DNA from: Corynebacterium glaucum
GTDB lineage: Bacteria; Actinomycetota; Actinomycetes; Mycobacteriales; Mycobacteriaceae
Direction of reading: 5' to 3'
Assembly (NCBI RefSeq): GCF_002287505.1
Contig: NZ_CP019688.1
Coordinates: forward strand, 1,042,674 to 1,106,673
DNA length: 64,000 nt
Shown piece after piece: positions 42,427 through 50,159 of the stretch (its first letter is position 1; the number at the start of each line of letters is the position of its first letter). Both the position numbers and the translations under genes were made by a program. Below the pieces are notes generated by a model that was given only the letters and a program-made list of their open reading frames with translations, did not search any database and was not told the DNA's origin.

Positions 42427-43569
42427 ATGACCTACCTCGACTACGCGGCGACGAGTCCGATGCGCCAGTGCGCGATCGACGCTTGGCGCGAGCACGCGGG
42501 CGCGCTCAACCCTGGCAGCCAGTACGCCTCCGGGCGCAAGGCGAACGCGGTGCTCCAAGAGGCCCGCGAGCAGATCGCTGAGCTGCTCGGCGCGGATCCG
42601 GTCGAGGTGGTCTTCACCGGCTCGGGCACCGAGGCGAACAACATTGGGGTGCGCGGGCTCTACGCCGCCAGCCGAGCCCGCGCCGGTGACGCTGCACCGA
42701 ACCGCGTGGTCGCGAGCACCATCGAGCACCCCGCAGTGCTCGAGTCGGTGCGTGCGCTCGAAGCCGCAGGCGCCGACGTCGCGTGGCTATCGGCAGGCCG
42801 AGACGGCCACGTCACCGACCTCACCCCGCTAGATACCCCGGCGGCGGTGGCGACCCTGATGTGGGCGAACAACGAATCCGGCGCGATCCAGCCAGTACAG
42901 GAGGCCGCCGAACGTGCCGCCGCCCACCACACGCCGCTGCACGTCGACGCAGTCCAGGTGGTTGGCAAGCTCCCCGTGGACTTTCACGCCCTCGGCGCCA
43001 CGACGCTCGCGGCCAGCGCCCACAAGTTCGGTGGCCCGCGCGGCACGGGCATCCTCCTGGCCAAGCGCTCTCCTGCACCGCAGCCGGTCATCGTCGGCGG
43101 GGGACAGGAGCGCGGCATCCGCTCCGGCACCGTCGATGTCGCCTCCGCCGCAGCCACCGCGGCAGCGCTCGCCGAGGCCACCCGAGAGATGGAGCAGGAA
43201 CAGACCAGGATCGCAACGCTTCGCGACGACTTCGCCAACCGCGTCCTCCGCCAAATCCCCGCCGCGGTCCTAACCACGCAAGAGCCCGCGCTCCCAGGCC
43301 ACGCGCACTTCCTGTTCCCGGGCGCGAACGCGGACGCGATGATCATGTTGCTGGATTCGCGCGGGATCGAAGTCTCCACCGGCTCCGCCTGCGCGGCAGG
43401 TGTGACGCGTTTTAGTCACGTTGTCGAGGCGATGGGCTACACCGAGGCCGAAGGTGGCGGTGCCCTTCGCGTCACGCTGGGGGAGGGGACGGTGCAAGGG
43501 GACGTCGATAAGCTCTTGCTCGAACTTCCCGAGGTGGTGCGACGCGCGCGCGATGTGGGACTGCTGTGA
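42427..43569 (+). CDS. Cysteine desulfurase (NifS/IscS type), 380 aa
   Basis: PLP enzyme that takes sulfur from Cys. The PLP Lys lies in AASAHKFGGPRGTG; the catalytic Cys loop is GIEVSTGSACAAGVTRFSHV; YLDYAATSP at the N-terminus is typical. In mycobacteria this type sits beside mnmA, to which it probably gives sulfur for 2-thiouridine in tRNA; here about 7.3 kb separate them. The 11-mer at 43503-43513 reads DVDKL near the C-terminus. Confidence 0.9.
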   Translation: MTYLDYAATSPMRQCAIDAWREHAGALNPGSQYASGRKANAVLQEAREQIAELLGADPVEVVFTGSGTEANNIGVRGLYAASRARAGDAAPNRVVASTIEHPAVLESVRALEAAGADVAWLSAGRDGHVTDLTPLDTPAAVATLMWANNESGAIQPVQEAAERAAAHHTPLHVDAVQVVGKLPVDFHALGATTLAASAHKFGGPRGTGILLAKRSPAPQPVIVGGGQERGIRSGTVDVASAAATAAALAEATREMEQEQTRIATLRDDFANRVLRQIPAAVLTTQEPALPGHAHFLFPGANADAMIMLLDSRGIEVSTGSACAAGVTRFSHVVEAMGYTEAEGGGALRVTLGEGTVQGDVDKLLLELPEVVRRARDVGLL

Positions 43570-43607
43570 ATCGTGTGTCTTTTGTGACTAAAGGGGCGAA
43601 TCGGCGT

Positions 43608-43613
43608 TACACT
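43608..43613 (+). promoter_or_regulatory. Leaderless -10 box of the GH25 gene
   Basis: TACACT, 7 nt before ATG 43621. Confidence 0.6.
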
Positions 43614-43620
43614 CGCGCCC

Positions 43621-44670
43621 ATGTATGCGCGCAGTCGAACCAACCATGCCCTCACCGCCGCAGTGCTCGCGGTGGTCATGGCCTTCACCTCTTTGCTTGC
43701 TCCCGCGACCGCTCAGGCGCAGACGCTGCCGGGTCTGGTCTCCGGCGTGGATGTCGCCGGGCACCAGCGTCCGGGCGGTGCGCCGATCAACTGGCGGCAG
43801 GTCTCCGGCCCCGGCGGGCAGCAATTCGCGTTTGTGAAGGCGTCGGAGGGCAGCGACTGGAAGAACGACTTCTACGACGAGGACGCCCAGGCCGCAGCCG
43901 ATGCCGGCATGCAGGTCGGCGCTTACCACTACGCGCGCCCCGCGGGCGATCCGCTCGCGCAGGCCCGCTTCTTCGCCTCCGTGATCAACGATGGCCCGGC
44001 CACCCAGCTACCGCCGGTGCTTGACCTCGAGGTCGACGAGGGCCTCGGCCCGCTACAGCTCGCGGCCTGGACCAGCATCTTCCTCAAGGAAGTCGAAGCC
44101 CAGACCGGCACTAAGCCGATGATCTACACCTACCGCTACTTCTGGTACGAGCACATGAACAACACCGACGCGTTCACGGACTACCCGCTGTGGCTCGCGG
44201 CGTACCAGAACCAGCCGCCGCGTCCCGTCGGTGGGTGGGACAAGCTGAGCTTTTGGCAGCGCAGCGATTCGGGCCGCGTCGCCGGCATCAACACCCCGGT
44301 GGACATGAACCTGTTCAACGGCACCAACTCCCAGCTCGGCCAGTTCGCCGGCGGCAACTACAGCGCAGGCGGCGGCGTGCTGGAGGCGTTCCAGGTGCCG
44401 GATTCCGACGAGCTGCGCGTGCTCGAGCAGGACAACACCAAGCTTGTCCTGGCCATCCTTGCGCTCGCGGGCGGCGCGTTCGGCATCAGCCAGCTCACCG
44501 AGGCTGCGGACCAGGCCGGCTTCGGCGCCACCGATGCCCGCAACATCGCCGGCCACGTGCAGAAGTTGGCCAACGAGGGCGAGCTCCCGCTCGACGACCT
44601 GGCCAAGATGGTCATCGGCGAGTACCAGATCGGCGACCTGCTCATCCTTCTCGATAACGCCGCGAAATAG
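43621..44670 (+). CDS. Secreted GH25 muramidase (lysozyme-like), 349 aa
   Basis: Signal peptide of about 34 residues with an AxA cleavage site (ATAQA). GH25 barrel: GVDVAGHQ (first Asp), FAFVKASEG, GAYHYARP, and the catalytic DxE in PVLDLEVDEG; DMNLFNG closes the domain. About 100 extra C-terminal residues are helical, with a hydrophobic stretch (LAILALAGGAFGI). It likely remodels or cuts peptidoglycan outside the cell. It could act on self or on competitors. Confidence 0.88.
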   Translation: MYARSRTNHALTAAVLAVVMAFTSLLAPATAQAQTLPGLVSGVDVAGHQRPGGAPINWRQVSGPGGQQFAFVKASEGSDWKNDFYDEDAQAAADAGMQVGAYHYARPAGDPLAQARFFASVINDGPATQLPPVLDLEVDEGLGPLQLAAWTSIFLKEVEAQTGTKPMIYTYRYFWYEHMNNTDAFTDYPLWLAAYQNQPPRPVGGWDKLSFWQRSDSGRVAGINTPVDMNLFNGTNSQLGQFAGGNYSAGGGVLEAFQVPDSDELRVLEQDNTKLVLAILALAGGAFGISQLTEAADQAGFGATDARNIAGHVQKLANEGELPLDDLAKMVIGEYQIGDLLILLDNAAK

Positions 44671-44679
44671 AGCTTTTTC

Positions 44680-44690
44680 GCTTATCGACG
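44680..44690 (-). repeat. Intergenic copy of CGTCGATAAGC (minus orientation)
   Basis: Located between the GH25 stop and the convergent SpeE-like stop. Reading on the minus strand, GAAAAAGCT follows the 11-mer and can fold back on AAGC. Confidence 0.85.
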
Positions 44691-44693
44691 ACT

Positions 44694-44716
44694 CCCCGGG
44701 GCGCTAGACCCCGGGG
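44694..44716. terminator. CCCCGGGG hairpin between convergent genes
   Basis: CCCCGGGG at 44694-44701 and 44709-44716 pair around a 7-nt loop that includes the stop of the minus-strand gene. Probably bidirectional. Confidence 0.55.
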
Positions 44717-45537
44717 CCTTCTGTGTCCGGCTTGCAATCCTCCGGGTCGCGGCGAGCGACTCCCTGCGCAGCCAGTGAGCGTGCCCACGCCTCATCCTTG
44801 AACTGCGCCGGCACCGCGCCCATGAGCAGGTTGCGCGTGAGCTCTGGGGTCGCCTCAACTGGCTGATTCGCACCGATGAGCACGATGTTGCCGTAGCGCC
44901 GGCCCTTGAGCATCGGCGGGTCCGCGATCGCTGCGACGTGCGGCCACACCTCCACCATGCCGGCCAGCTCATCTTTCGCTTCCTTCAAGTCCGCGTGCGA
45001 GCCGCAGTTCGCCAGGTACACACCACGCTCGCTTAACGACGCCCGCGCCGCCCCGTAAAACTCCACGGTGGTCAAGTTCCGGGGAGTCGTGGCCGACGTG
45101 AAGACGTCGCGGATAATCACATCGCGCGTCGCCGGTTTGAAGCCGTCAGTTTCTTCGCGCGCTTCGCCCACGCGGATCTTGACCGCGGGGGCGCGGGGGA
45201 CGTCGAAAAGCTCGCGGGCGAGCACCGCGAGCTCCGAGTCGATTTCGACGACCGTGTTGCGCGAGCCTTTCCAGGCGTGTGCAAAGTACCGCGGCATGGT
45301 GCAAGCTGCACCGCCGAGGTGGGTGAGCCGGGCTTTGTCTTTGGGGCCAGCGGCGTATACGTCATCGATGAAGTCAACCATCCAGCGCATGTACTCAAAG
45401 TCGAGCCGCTCGGGGTCCCCGGGCACGATGTGCGAGCTAGGAACCCCGTTGACCAGGAGCACCATGGAGCCGTCGGGTTCGTGGAGTACCTCGGCGATTC
45501 CGGTGTCGATCTCGTAGAACTCGCTTTTCTCTGCCAT
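44704..45537 (-). CDS. Spermidine-synthase-like protein, 277 aa
   Basis: Rossmann-fold protein of the SpeE/fused-MFS-like group: LTHLGGAACTMPRYFAHAW (nucleotide-binding region), VVEIDSELAVLARE and RDVIIRDVFTSATTP match the family. The usual aspartates for polyamine transfer are not all clear, so an aminopropyltransferase activity is uncertain. ATG 45537 is preceded by TACCCT at 6 nt, a leaderless start; the longer frame to 46104 runs under the permease gene. Confidence 0.7.
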   Translation of the reverse strand: MAEKSEFYEIDTGIAEVLHEPDGSMVLLVNGVPSSHIVPGDPERLDFEYMRWMVDFIDDVYAAGPKDKARLTHLGGAACTMPRYFAHAWKGSRNTVVEIDSELAVLARELFDVPRAPAVKIRVGEAREETDGFKPATRDVIIRDVFTSATTPRNLTTVEFYGAARASLSERGVYLANCGSHADLKEAKDELAGMVEVWPHVAAIADPPMLKGRRYGNIVLIGANQPVEATPELTRNLLMGAVPAQFKDEAWARSLAAQGVARRDPEDCKPDTEGPGV

Positions 45538-45543
45538 GGTGCG

Positions 45544-45549
45544 AGGGTA
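45544..45549 (-). promoter_or_regulatory. Leaderless -10 box of the SpeE-like gene
   Basis: On the minus strand TACCCT is followed by 6 nt and ATG 45537. Confidence 0.5.
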
Positions 45550-45572
45550 CCCGCCCGTCCCACTCGCCCTGC

Positions 45573-46322
45573 TTACAGGCGGGCATCGGCGCGCCGCAGA
45601 TACACCACGGACGCGAACCACCCGACGATGATCATGAGCGCCGATGCCGCGACGACGGTGAAGACGGTGCTGGCTGTCAAAGCACCTGCGTCGGCAACCG
45701 CCGAGCTGCCGAGCCATAACGTGTCCGAGAGCAGGGCAGGAGGCAGGAAGAACTTCACACCAGGAGCACCAGAGGCGAGTGCTCCGAACGACACGATGGC
45801 AACAACCAGACCGATCGCGATTGGTGCCGCGAAGTTGCGGATCACCATGGACAGCAGCGATTGCCATGAGGCCACCGCTGTCGCCGGCGCTAACGCGAGC
45901 AGCGCGGATGCAAGGAACTCCCGCGGGATGTTGCCCGGGATGCCCAGCAGCCAACCGCCCACGAGCGCGAGGAGGATCAGCACACCGTGCATTGCCGCGA
46001 TCGCGATGGTCGTCGATGCGACCTTCGATGCCACGAGGCTGCCCTCCGAACAAGTAGAGGTGAGCATGGTGAGCCAGTTGTGGCCGCGGTGTTCGACTCG
46101 CCATGCGGCTGCAGCGAGGATGGCGACACCGGCCGTCATGAAGATCAGCCCGTAGAAGAGCATGATCTGGGAGAGGTAGCTGTCCCAGCCCGCGCTGAGC
46201 ATCTCCGTGTTCACGGTGTAGTTACCTGCGCCGATGGCGACGGCGATGAGCGGGACGAGCAAAATGACGGCCCAGATGTGTGAACGGCGGAACTTCAGCA
46301 GGTCGTTTCGAATCAAGTTCAC
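45573..46322 (-). CDS. ABC-2 type permease, lantibiotic-immunity-like (second), 249 aa
   Basis: Six hydrophobic segments, starting with RNDLLKFRRSHIWAVILLVPLIAVAIGAGNY (split). This start and the layout recall LanE/LanG (MutE/EpiE) immunity permeases, which expel antimicrobial peptides from the membrane. It follows the other permease after 3 bp, so both are made from the same transcript with the ATPase at 47069. It may pair with that permease as a heterodimer. Confidence 0.78.
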   Translation of the reverse strand: MNLIRNDLLKFRRSHIWAVILLVPLIAVAIGAGNYTVNTEMLSAGWDSYLSQIMLFYGLIFMTAGVAILAAAAWRVEHRGHNWLTMLTSTCSEGSLVASKVASTTIAIAAMHGVLILLALVGGWLLGIPGNIPREFLASALLALAPATAVASWQSLLSMVIRNFAAPIAIGLVVAIVSFGALASGAPGVKFFLPPALLSDTLWLGSSAVADAGALTASTVFTVVAASALMIIVGWFASVVYLRRADARL

Positions 46323-46325
46323 GGC

Positions 46326-47072
46326 CTAGATCTCCTTTCGATCCAACACTTTGGTGCCGGCGCCGAAGAGCGCAGAAACAATCACGAGGTAGCCAGCCCA
46401 CAGCGGCCAGTGCGCCTGCACCGCTTCGACACCAGATTCGGCGAAGTTGAACGGGGTGAGCACGGCGAAGTAGCCGAACGGGTTTATCGCGGCCAACCAG
46501 GTGGGGGAGAGCAGCGCGGCGATGCCCAAGAACCCGCCGACGACTCCGACGGCAAGGACCACAATCTGCGAGTCAACGATCGCGGCGAGGAAGAGCATCA
46601 CGGCAAGCAGGGCAAGGCTGGTGCCGGTTGCCCCAAGGCCGAAACTAAACCACGTCCCAAGCATTTCGCCGTCCGGCGCCGGCGCACCGAGCGCAATCGG
46701 CAGCCCCAGCACTGCCGCGAACTCGATGGCTTTCAGCACGGCCACAATCAGCCCGGCGACGCCGAACTTGCGCACCAGCAACGCACCGGGTCTCGTGCCC
46801 GCGACGGCGTTCAACCGCCAGCCGCCGCTTGCGTGCTCCGCGTCCACAACTCGGCTGGCGATCAGGGCCAGCTGCAACGGCGCGAGAAACGCCTGCGCCA
46901 TGGAAAAGCCGACGAGGTAGCCACCCCAGGACGAGTGTGGGTCGGCCATGAACTGTTCGATCTGCCCGCCGGCGAAGAGGTTCATGCTGGCGAACAAGAT
47001 GATGCCGGCCGAAAGCACCAGCCCAAGCAGCAAGGTCTTGGTGCGGCGAAGTTTCGCGATCTCGATCATCAT
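46326..47072 (-). CDS. ABC-2 type permease, lantibiotic-immunity-like (first), 248 aa
   Basis: Six hydrophobic segments; the N-terminal MIEIAKLRRTKTLLLGLVL start and the ASRVVDAEHASGGWRLN motif after the second helix are typical of this permease group. The ATG overlaps the ATPase stop (ATGA). It forms an exporter with the ATPase and the next permease. Confidence 0.78.
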   Translation of the reverse strand: MMIEIAKLRRTKTLLLGLVLSAGIILFASMNLFAGGQIEQFMADPHSSWGGYLVGFSMAQAFLAPLQLALIASRVVDAEHASGGWRLNAVAGTRPGALLVRKFGVAGLIVAVLKAIEFAAVLGLPIALGAPAPDGEMLGTWFSFGLGATGTSLALLAVMLFLAAIVDSQIVVLAVGVVGGFLGIAALLSPTWLAAINPFGYFAVLTPFNFAESGVEAVQAHWPLWAGYLVIVSALFGAGTKVLDRKEI

Positions 47073-47986
47073 GCGCTCAGCGCCTCCCGTCCGGTCAAGC
47101 CGATGAACACTTCCTCCAGGCTGCGGCGCTTGCGCACCACCTGGTGCAGCGGGATTCCGTGGGACACCAGCTGCGCACAGACTTCGGCGACTTGCTCGTC
47201 GGTCAGGCCGGAGAGCTCCAACCCGCCGTCGGCGGGCGCAGGATGCAAACCGCGCAGCACCTCAGCCGCAATCGAGGCGGCCGGGGTTTGGATGAAGACG
47301 TCGGGCAACTGGGCGTCGTAAAGCTCCTGCTGCGAACCCTGAAAGACGCACCGACCTTGATTGATGATGGTGAGGTGCGAGGCCATCTTTTCAATCTCCG
47401 AGAGCAAGTGGCTGGAGACGAGCACCGTGCGGCCCTGCTCGCGCGCGAGGCTGACGATGAGCTCGCGGATCTCTTCGATGCCGGCCGGGTCGAGGCCGTT
47501 GGTGGGCTCGTCGAGGATGAGCAGCTGCGGGTCGCGCGCGAGCGCCATGGCGATGCCCAGGCGCTGTTTCATGCCCAGCGAGTAGTTCTTCACCAGCTTG
47601 TCCATCTGGTTTTCCAGCCGGACCAGCTCGATCGCTTGCTGCGTGTGCGCGGGATCGGCGTTGAGCAGGCGGGTGGCAATGCGCATGTTTTCCCCGCCGG
47701 TGAGGTGCGGGTACGCGGAGGGCGCCTCGATGAGCGAACCGACGCCGGTGAGCACCTGGGTGCGGGTAGCAGCGGTCATCGGCTGGCCGAGCATCGTGAT
47801 TTCGCCGCTCGTCGGAGCGATAAGGCCCAGCAACATCTTCATCGTGGTGGATTTGCCGGAACCGTTGGGCCCGAGCAGACCGTGCACCACGCCGGGCGCG
47901 ACCTCCAGGTTGAGGTTGTTCACCACGGGCGTGTTGCCGTAGGTCTTGGTCAGACCCCGCGTTGCAATGATTGGTTGTGTGTCCAT
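47069..47986 (-). CDS. ABC transporter ATPase, lantibiotic-immunity-like, 305 aa
   Basis: Walker A GPNGSGKSTTM, Q-loop region EAPSAYPHLTG, signature YSLGMKQRLGIAMA, Walker B LLILDEPTNGLDP and switch SSHLLSEIE. The C-terminal 80 residues end with RRRSLEEVFIGLTG-like sequence (RKRRSLEEVFIGLTG), typical of LanF/BcrA-type ATPases. Its promoter region carries the palindrome at 48050-48061, matching one before the kinase gene, which suggests control by the adjacent response regulator. Confidence 0.88.
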   Translation of the reverse strand: MDTQPIIATRGLTKTYGNTPVVNNLNLEVAPGVVHGLLGPNGSGKSTTMKMLLGLIAPTSGEITMLGQPMTAATRTQVLTGVGSLIEAPSAYPHLTGGENMRIATRLLNADPAHTQQAIELVRLENQMDKLVKNYSLGMKQRLGIAMALARDPQLLILDEPTNGLDPAGIEEIRELIVSLAREQGRTVLVSSHLLSEIEKMASHLTIINQGRCVFQGSQQELYDAQLPDVFIQTPAASIAAEVLRGLHPAPADGGLELSGLTDEQVAEVCAQLVSHGIPLHQVVRKRRSLEEVFIGLTGREALSA

Positions 47987-48049
47987 GGGTCCCAGGTTTC
48001 CGCAGATCAGGGGCTCGGCACATCGGCGCCGGGCACGATTTCGGCGGTG

Positions 48050-48061
48050 ATACCCGGGTAT
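48050..48061. promoter_or_regulatory. ATACCCGGGTAT palindrome upstream of the exporter
   Basis: A 12-bp perfect palindrome, extendable to 18 bp with one mismatched pair (48047-48064). It lies 64 bp upstream of the ATPase ATG. It shares the form ATAC-N4-GTAT with 49975-49986. Confidence 0.55.
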
Positions 48062-48074
48062 GACGTGACCGGGC

Positions 48075-48761
48075 TTAAGAATCCAGCAAGTCCGCGCGCT
48101 CGACCAGCCCGGTCCGGTACGCGAACAGCGCCGCGTGCACCCGGTCCCGCGAGCCCGTCTTCGCCAGCACGCGCCCCACGTGCGTCTTCACCGTCGGCAT
48201 CGAGATGAACATCCGCTCGGCGATCTCGGTGTTCGTCCACCCTCGCCCCATCGCCACCAGCACCTCGCGCTCGCGTTCGGTCAGCTCGTCCAGCGCGAGC
48301 CGGTCAGCAGGGGAAAGGGTCAAGGTCTGCTCGGGAGCTTCATTGAGCTTTGCGACGACCCGGTTAGTCGCCTTGGGAGAAATCACCGCGTCCCCGGCGG
48401 CGACCGTGCGAATCGCGTCGAGGAGTGCCTCCGGCTCGGCGTCTTTGAGGAGGAACCCGCTCGCGCCGGCTGCCAGTCCGCCGAGCACGTAATCCTCGTC
48501 GTCGAAGGTGGTCAAGATGATGACCTTCGTGTCCGGGTGGCGCTGGGTGAGTTGGCGCGTCGCGGCAATGCCGTCGAGGACCGGCATCTGCACGTCCATG
48601 AGCACGATGTCGATTGGCTGTTCCGCGGCGTTAGTCAGCGCCTCCTCGCCGTTAGCAGCGAGCCAACGGACTTCCAAGTCTGGCTGGGAATCGATCACGC
48701 CGCGGATGCCGTGGAGGAACAGAGCCTGGTCGTCGGCGAGGCCGATGGTGTGGGTGTTCAC
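48075..48761 (-). CDS. LuxR/NarL-family response regulator, 228 aa
   Basis: Receiver domain with phospho-acceptor Asp56 (VLMDVQMP) and Lys in FLLKDAEP, then a C-terminal LuxR-type helix-turn-helix (LTEREREVLVAMGRGWTNTEIAERMFIS, split over residues about 160-190). It overlaps the kinase gene by 4 bp (ATGA). Probable targets are its own operon and the exporter just downstream. Confidence 0.9.
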   Translation of the reverse strand: MNTHTIGLADDQALFLHGIRGVIDSQPDLEVRWLAANGEEALTNAAEQPIDIVLMDVQMPVLDGIAATRQLTQRHPDTKVIILTTFDDEDYVLGGLAAGASGFLLKDAEPEALLDAIRTVAAGDAVISPKATNRVVAKLNEAPEQTLTLSPADRLALDELTEREREVLVAMGRGWTNTEIAERMFISMPTVKTHVGRVLAKTGSRDRVHAALFAYRTGLVERADLLDS

Positions 48762-49936
48762 TGGGCCACCTCCCGCGGAGCATCGGTTCTGCGCAGCGGA
48801 ATCGTCGCCTCTGTCACCCAGGTGTTGGTCTCGGTAGGGGCGGCGGTGACGAAGCCGTCGATAAGCGATGCTCTCTCCTGCATGCCTTGCAAACCGGTGC
48901 CGGGTGAGGGGAGAGTTCCGCGCGGCGGAATCGGGTTGGTTGTACGGACTATGACGTTGTCCTCGTTCCAGTCGACAGTGAGCTGGGCGGTGCCGGTGCC
49001 GTGTTTGAGTGCGTTGGTGAGCGATTCCTGGATGATGCGTTGCACCGCGAGCGTGGTGGCGGGGGCGAGGCCCGCGGGTGGTTGGCCGTGGGTGGTGCAG
49101 TCGACGTCGAGTCCGCCGGCGCGGCTGGTGGCGACGAGCTGGTCGATGTCGAGGTTTTCGACGAGCGGGGTGACGGGGCGCTGCTCTGCACCCCGGAGCA
49201 GGCCAACGACGCCGCGCATTTGCTTCAGGGAATCGCGGCCGACCTTGGCAATAGTGCGCAGAGCTTCGTCTTTGGTTTCGGTGCGAGCGGCGTTGTCGGG
49301 TGCGCCGGCGTAGAGTGCGCCGTCGGCCTGCGCGACGATAACGGTGAGCGAGTGGGTGACAATGTCGTGGATCTCGCGGGCAAGGTGGGCGCGCTGTTCC
49401 TCGGATGCGCGCTCGAATTCTTCCCGCTGGCGTTCCAGCCGTGCCTGGAGCTCTTTTTCTGCGGTCTCTTCGGCGCGGCGGCGCAGTTCACCGAAGAGGC
49501 TCGCGGCGGTGAGGAGCGTAACGCTCCAGGCGATATACGGGGCTCGCTCTGCCAGTGTCAGCGCGGTGAGCGTCGGTGAAATGAGAGTCAGTGCGACGAT
49601 GTCGCCGACAAACAGGGCGGCGGTAATCAGGTCGCGGTGCGGCGAGGGCAGGTGGCGGCGGGCGACGTAGGCGGCAAAGGGTGCGAGCGCGACCGAGCCG
49701 GTGGGCAACGTTGGCCTGAACGCGCAGACTGCGAGCGCTGCGGTGATAGTTGCGACGGTGAGTAGCGGCCACCGCCCGCGCGTGAACGGAGCTGCGAAAG
49801 CGCAGAGCAGGAGCACCACATCTAGCGTGATGTGGCCTGAGGGTTGGAATCCGCCGAGCAAGCATGCAAACGCGAGTCCTGCGGCGAGAGCCAGGTCTCG
49901 GTATCGGGGCCAGCGAAGCGACGTTTGCTCATGCAT
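48758..49936 (-). CDS. Sensor histidine kinase (HisKA_3 type), 392 aa
   Basis: Four to five N-terminal membrane helices (residues about 14-148) with almost no outside domain, then a coiled coil, the phospho-acceptor His190 (AREIHDIVTHSLTVI) and an HATPase domain. The membrane-embedded sensor without a large loop is like intramembrane kinases that detect cell-envelope stress, often together with peptide exporters. GGATGG precedes ATG 49936. A copy of the 11-mer lies at 48856-48866 and a TTCCGCGC palindrome at 48916-48930. Confidence 0.88.
   Translation of the reverse strand: MHEQTSLRWPRYRDLALAAGLAFACLLGGFQPSGHITLDVVLLLCAFAAPFTRGRWPLLTVATITAALAVCAFRPTLPTGSVALAPFAAYVARRHLPSPHRDLITAALFVGDIVALTLISPTLTALTLAERAPYIAWSVTLLTAASLFGELRRRAEETAEKELQARLERQREEFERASEEQRAHLAREIHDIVTHSLTVIVAQADGALYAGAPDNAARTETKDEALRTIAKVGRDSLKQMRGVVGLLRGAEQRPVTPLVENLDIDQLVATSRAGGLDVDCTTHGQPPAGLAPATTLAVQRIIQESLTNALKHGTGTAQLTVDWNEDNVIVRTTNPIPPRGTLPSPGTGLQGMQERASLIDGFVTAAPTETNTWVTEATIPLRRTDAPREVAQ
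48916..48930 (-). repeat. TTCCGCGCGGCGGAA palindrome inside the kinase gene
   Basis: The exact reverse complement of the copy at 14718-14732. Confidence 0.55.
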
Positions 49937-49944
49937 GCCATCCC

Positions 49945-49950
49945 ACGCTA
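49945..49950 (-). promoter_or_regulatory. -10 box of the kinase/regulator operon
   Basis: TAGCGT on the minus strand, 8 nt past the start codon region, with GGATGG between it and the ATG. Confidence 0.35.
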
Positions 49951-49974
49951 GTCACCGCTCAGGCCGATCACGTC

Positions 49975-49986
49975 ATACTCCAGTAT
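49975..49986. promoter_or_regulatory. ATACTCCAGTAT palindrome upstream of the kinase
   Basis: ATACT and AGTAT flank CC. It lies 39 bp upstream of the kinase ATG, roughly at the -35 position, and shares ATAC-N4-GTAT with 48050-48061. Confidence 0.5.
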
Positions 49987-50003
49987 CATCTCGCGCTGTC
50001 GTG

Positions 50004-50097
50004 TAGTGTACCTGTGACCCGATTGGCTCTGAGTGGCTGCTTCAGCCATGAAACGTGAAAGTAGCCCCGAACTTGGAAGTTCGAGGCTACTTCTTCG
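50004..50097 (+). ncRNA. Candidate small RNA upstream of the Abi/HEPN gene
   Basis: A -10-like TAGTGT (50004-50009) is followed by a 6-bp hairpin TGGCTG-CTT-CAGCCA (50034-50048). Next comes a long hairpin, GTAGCC-C-CGAACTT with AAGTTCG-A-GGCTAC (50061-50090), extended by A-T pairs and followed by TTCTTC. The second hairpin looks like an intrinsic terminator, giving an RNA of roughly 80 nt. No ORF is inside. It lies in the same orientation as the Abi gene, 65 bp before it. The role as a partner RNA is inference. Confidence 0.45.
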
Positions 50098-50159
50098 TAG
50101 GTCCCTGAGGGAGGTGTTACCACCCACGATCCTCAGCGGCTCTGTGCTACATAGGCTAC

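Noticed and set aside
45537-46104. Longer N-terminus for the SpeE-like gene (frame open to 46104)
   Set aside because: The extension overlaps the permease gene in a shifted frame and would skip the leaderless start at 45537.
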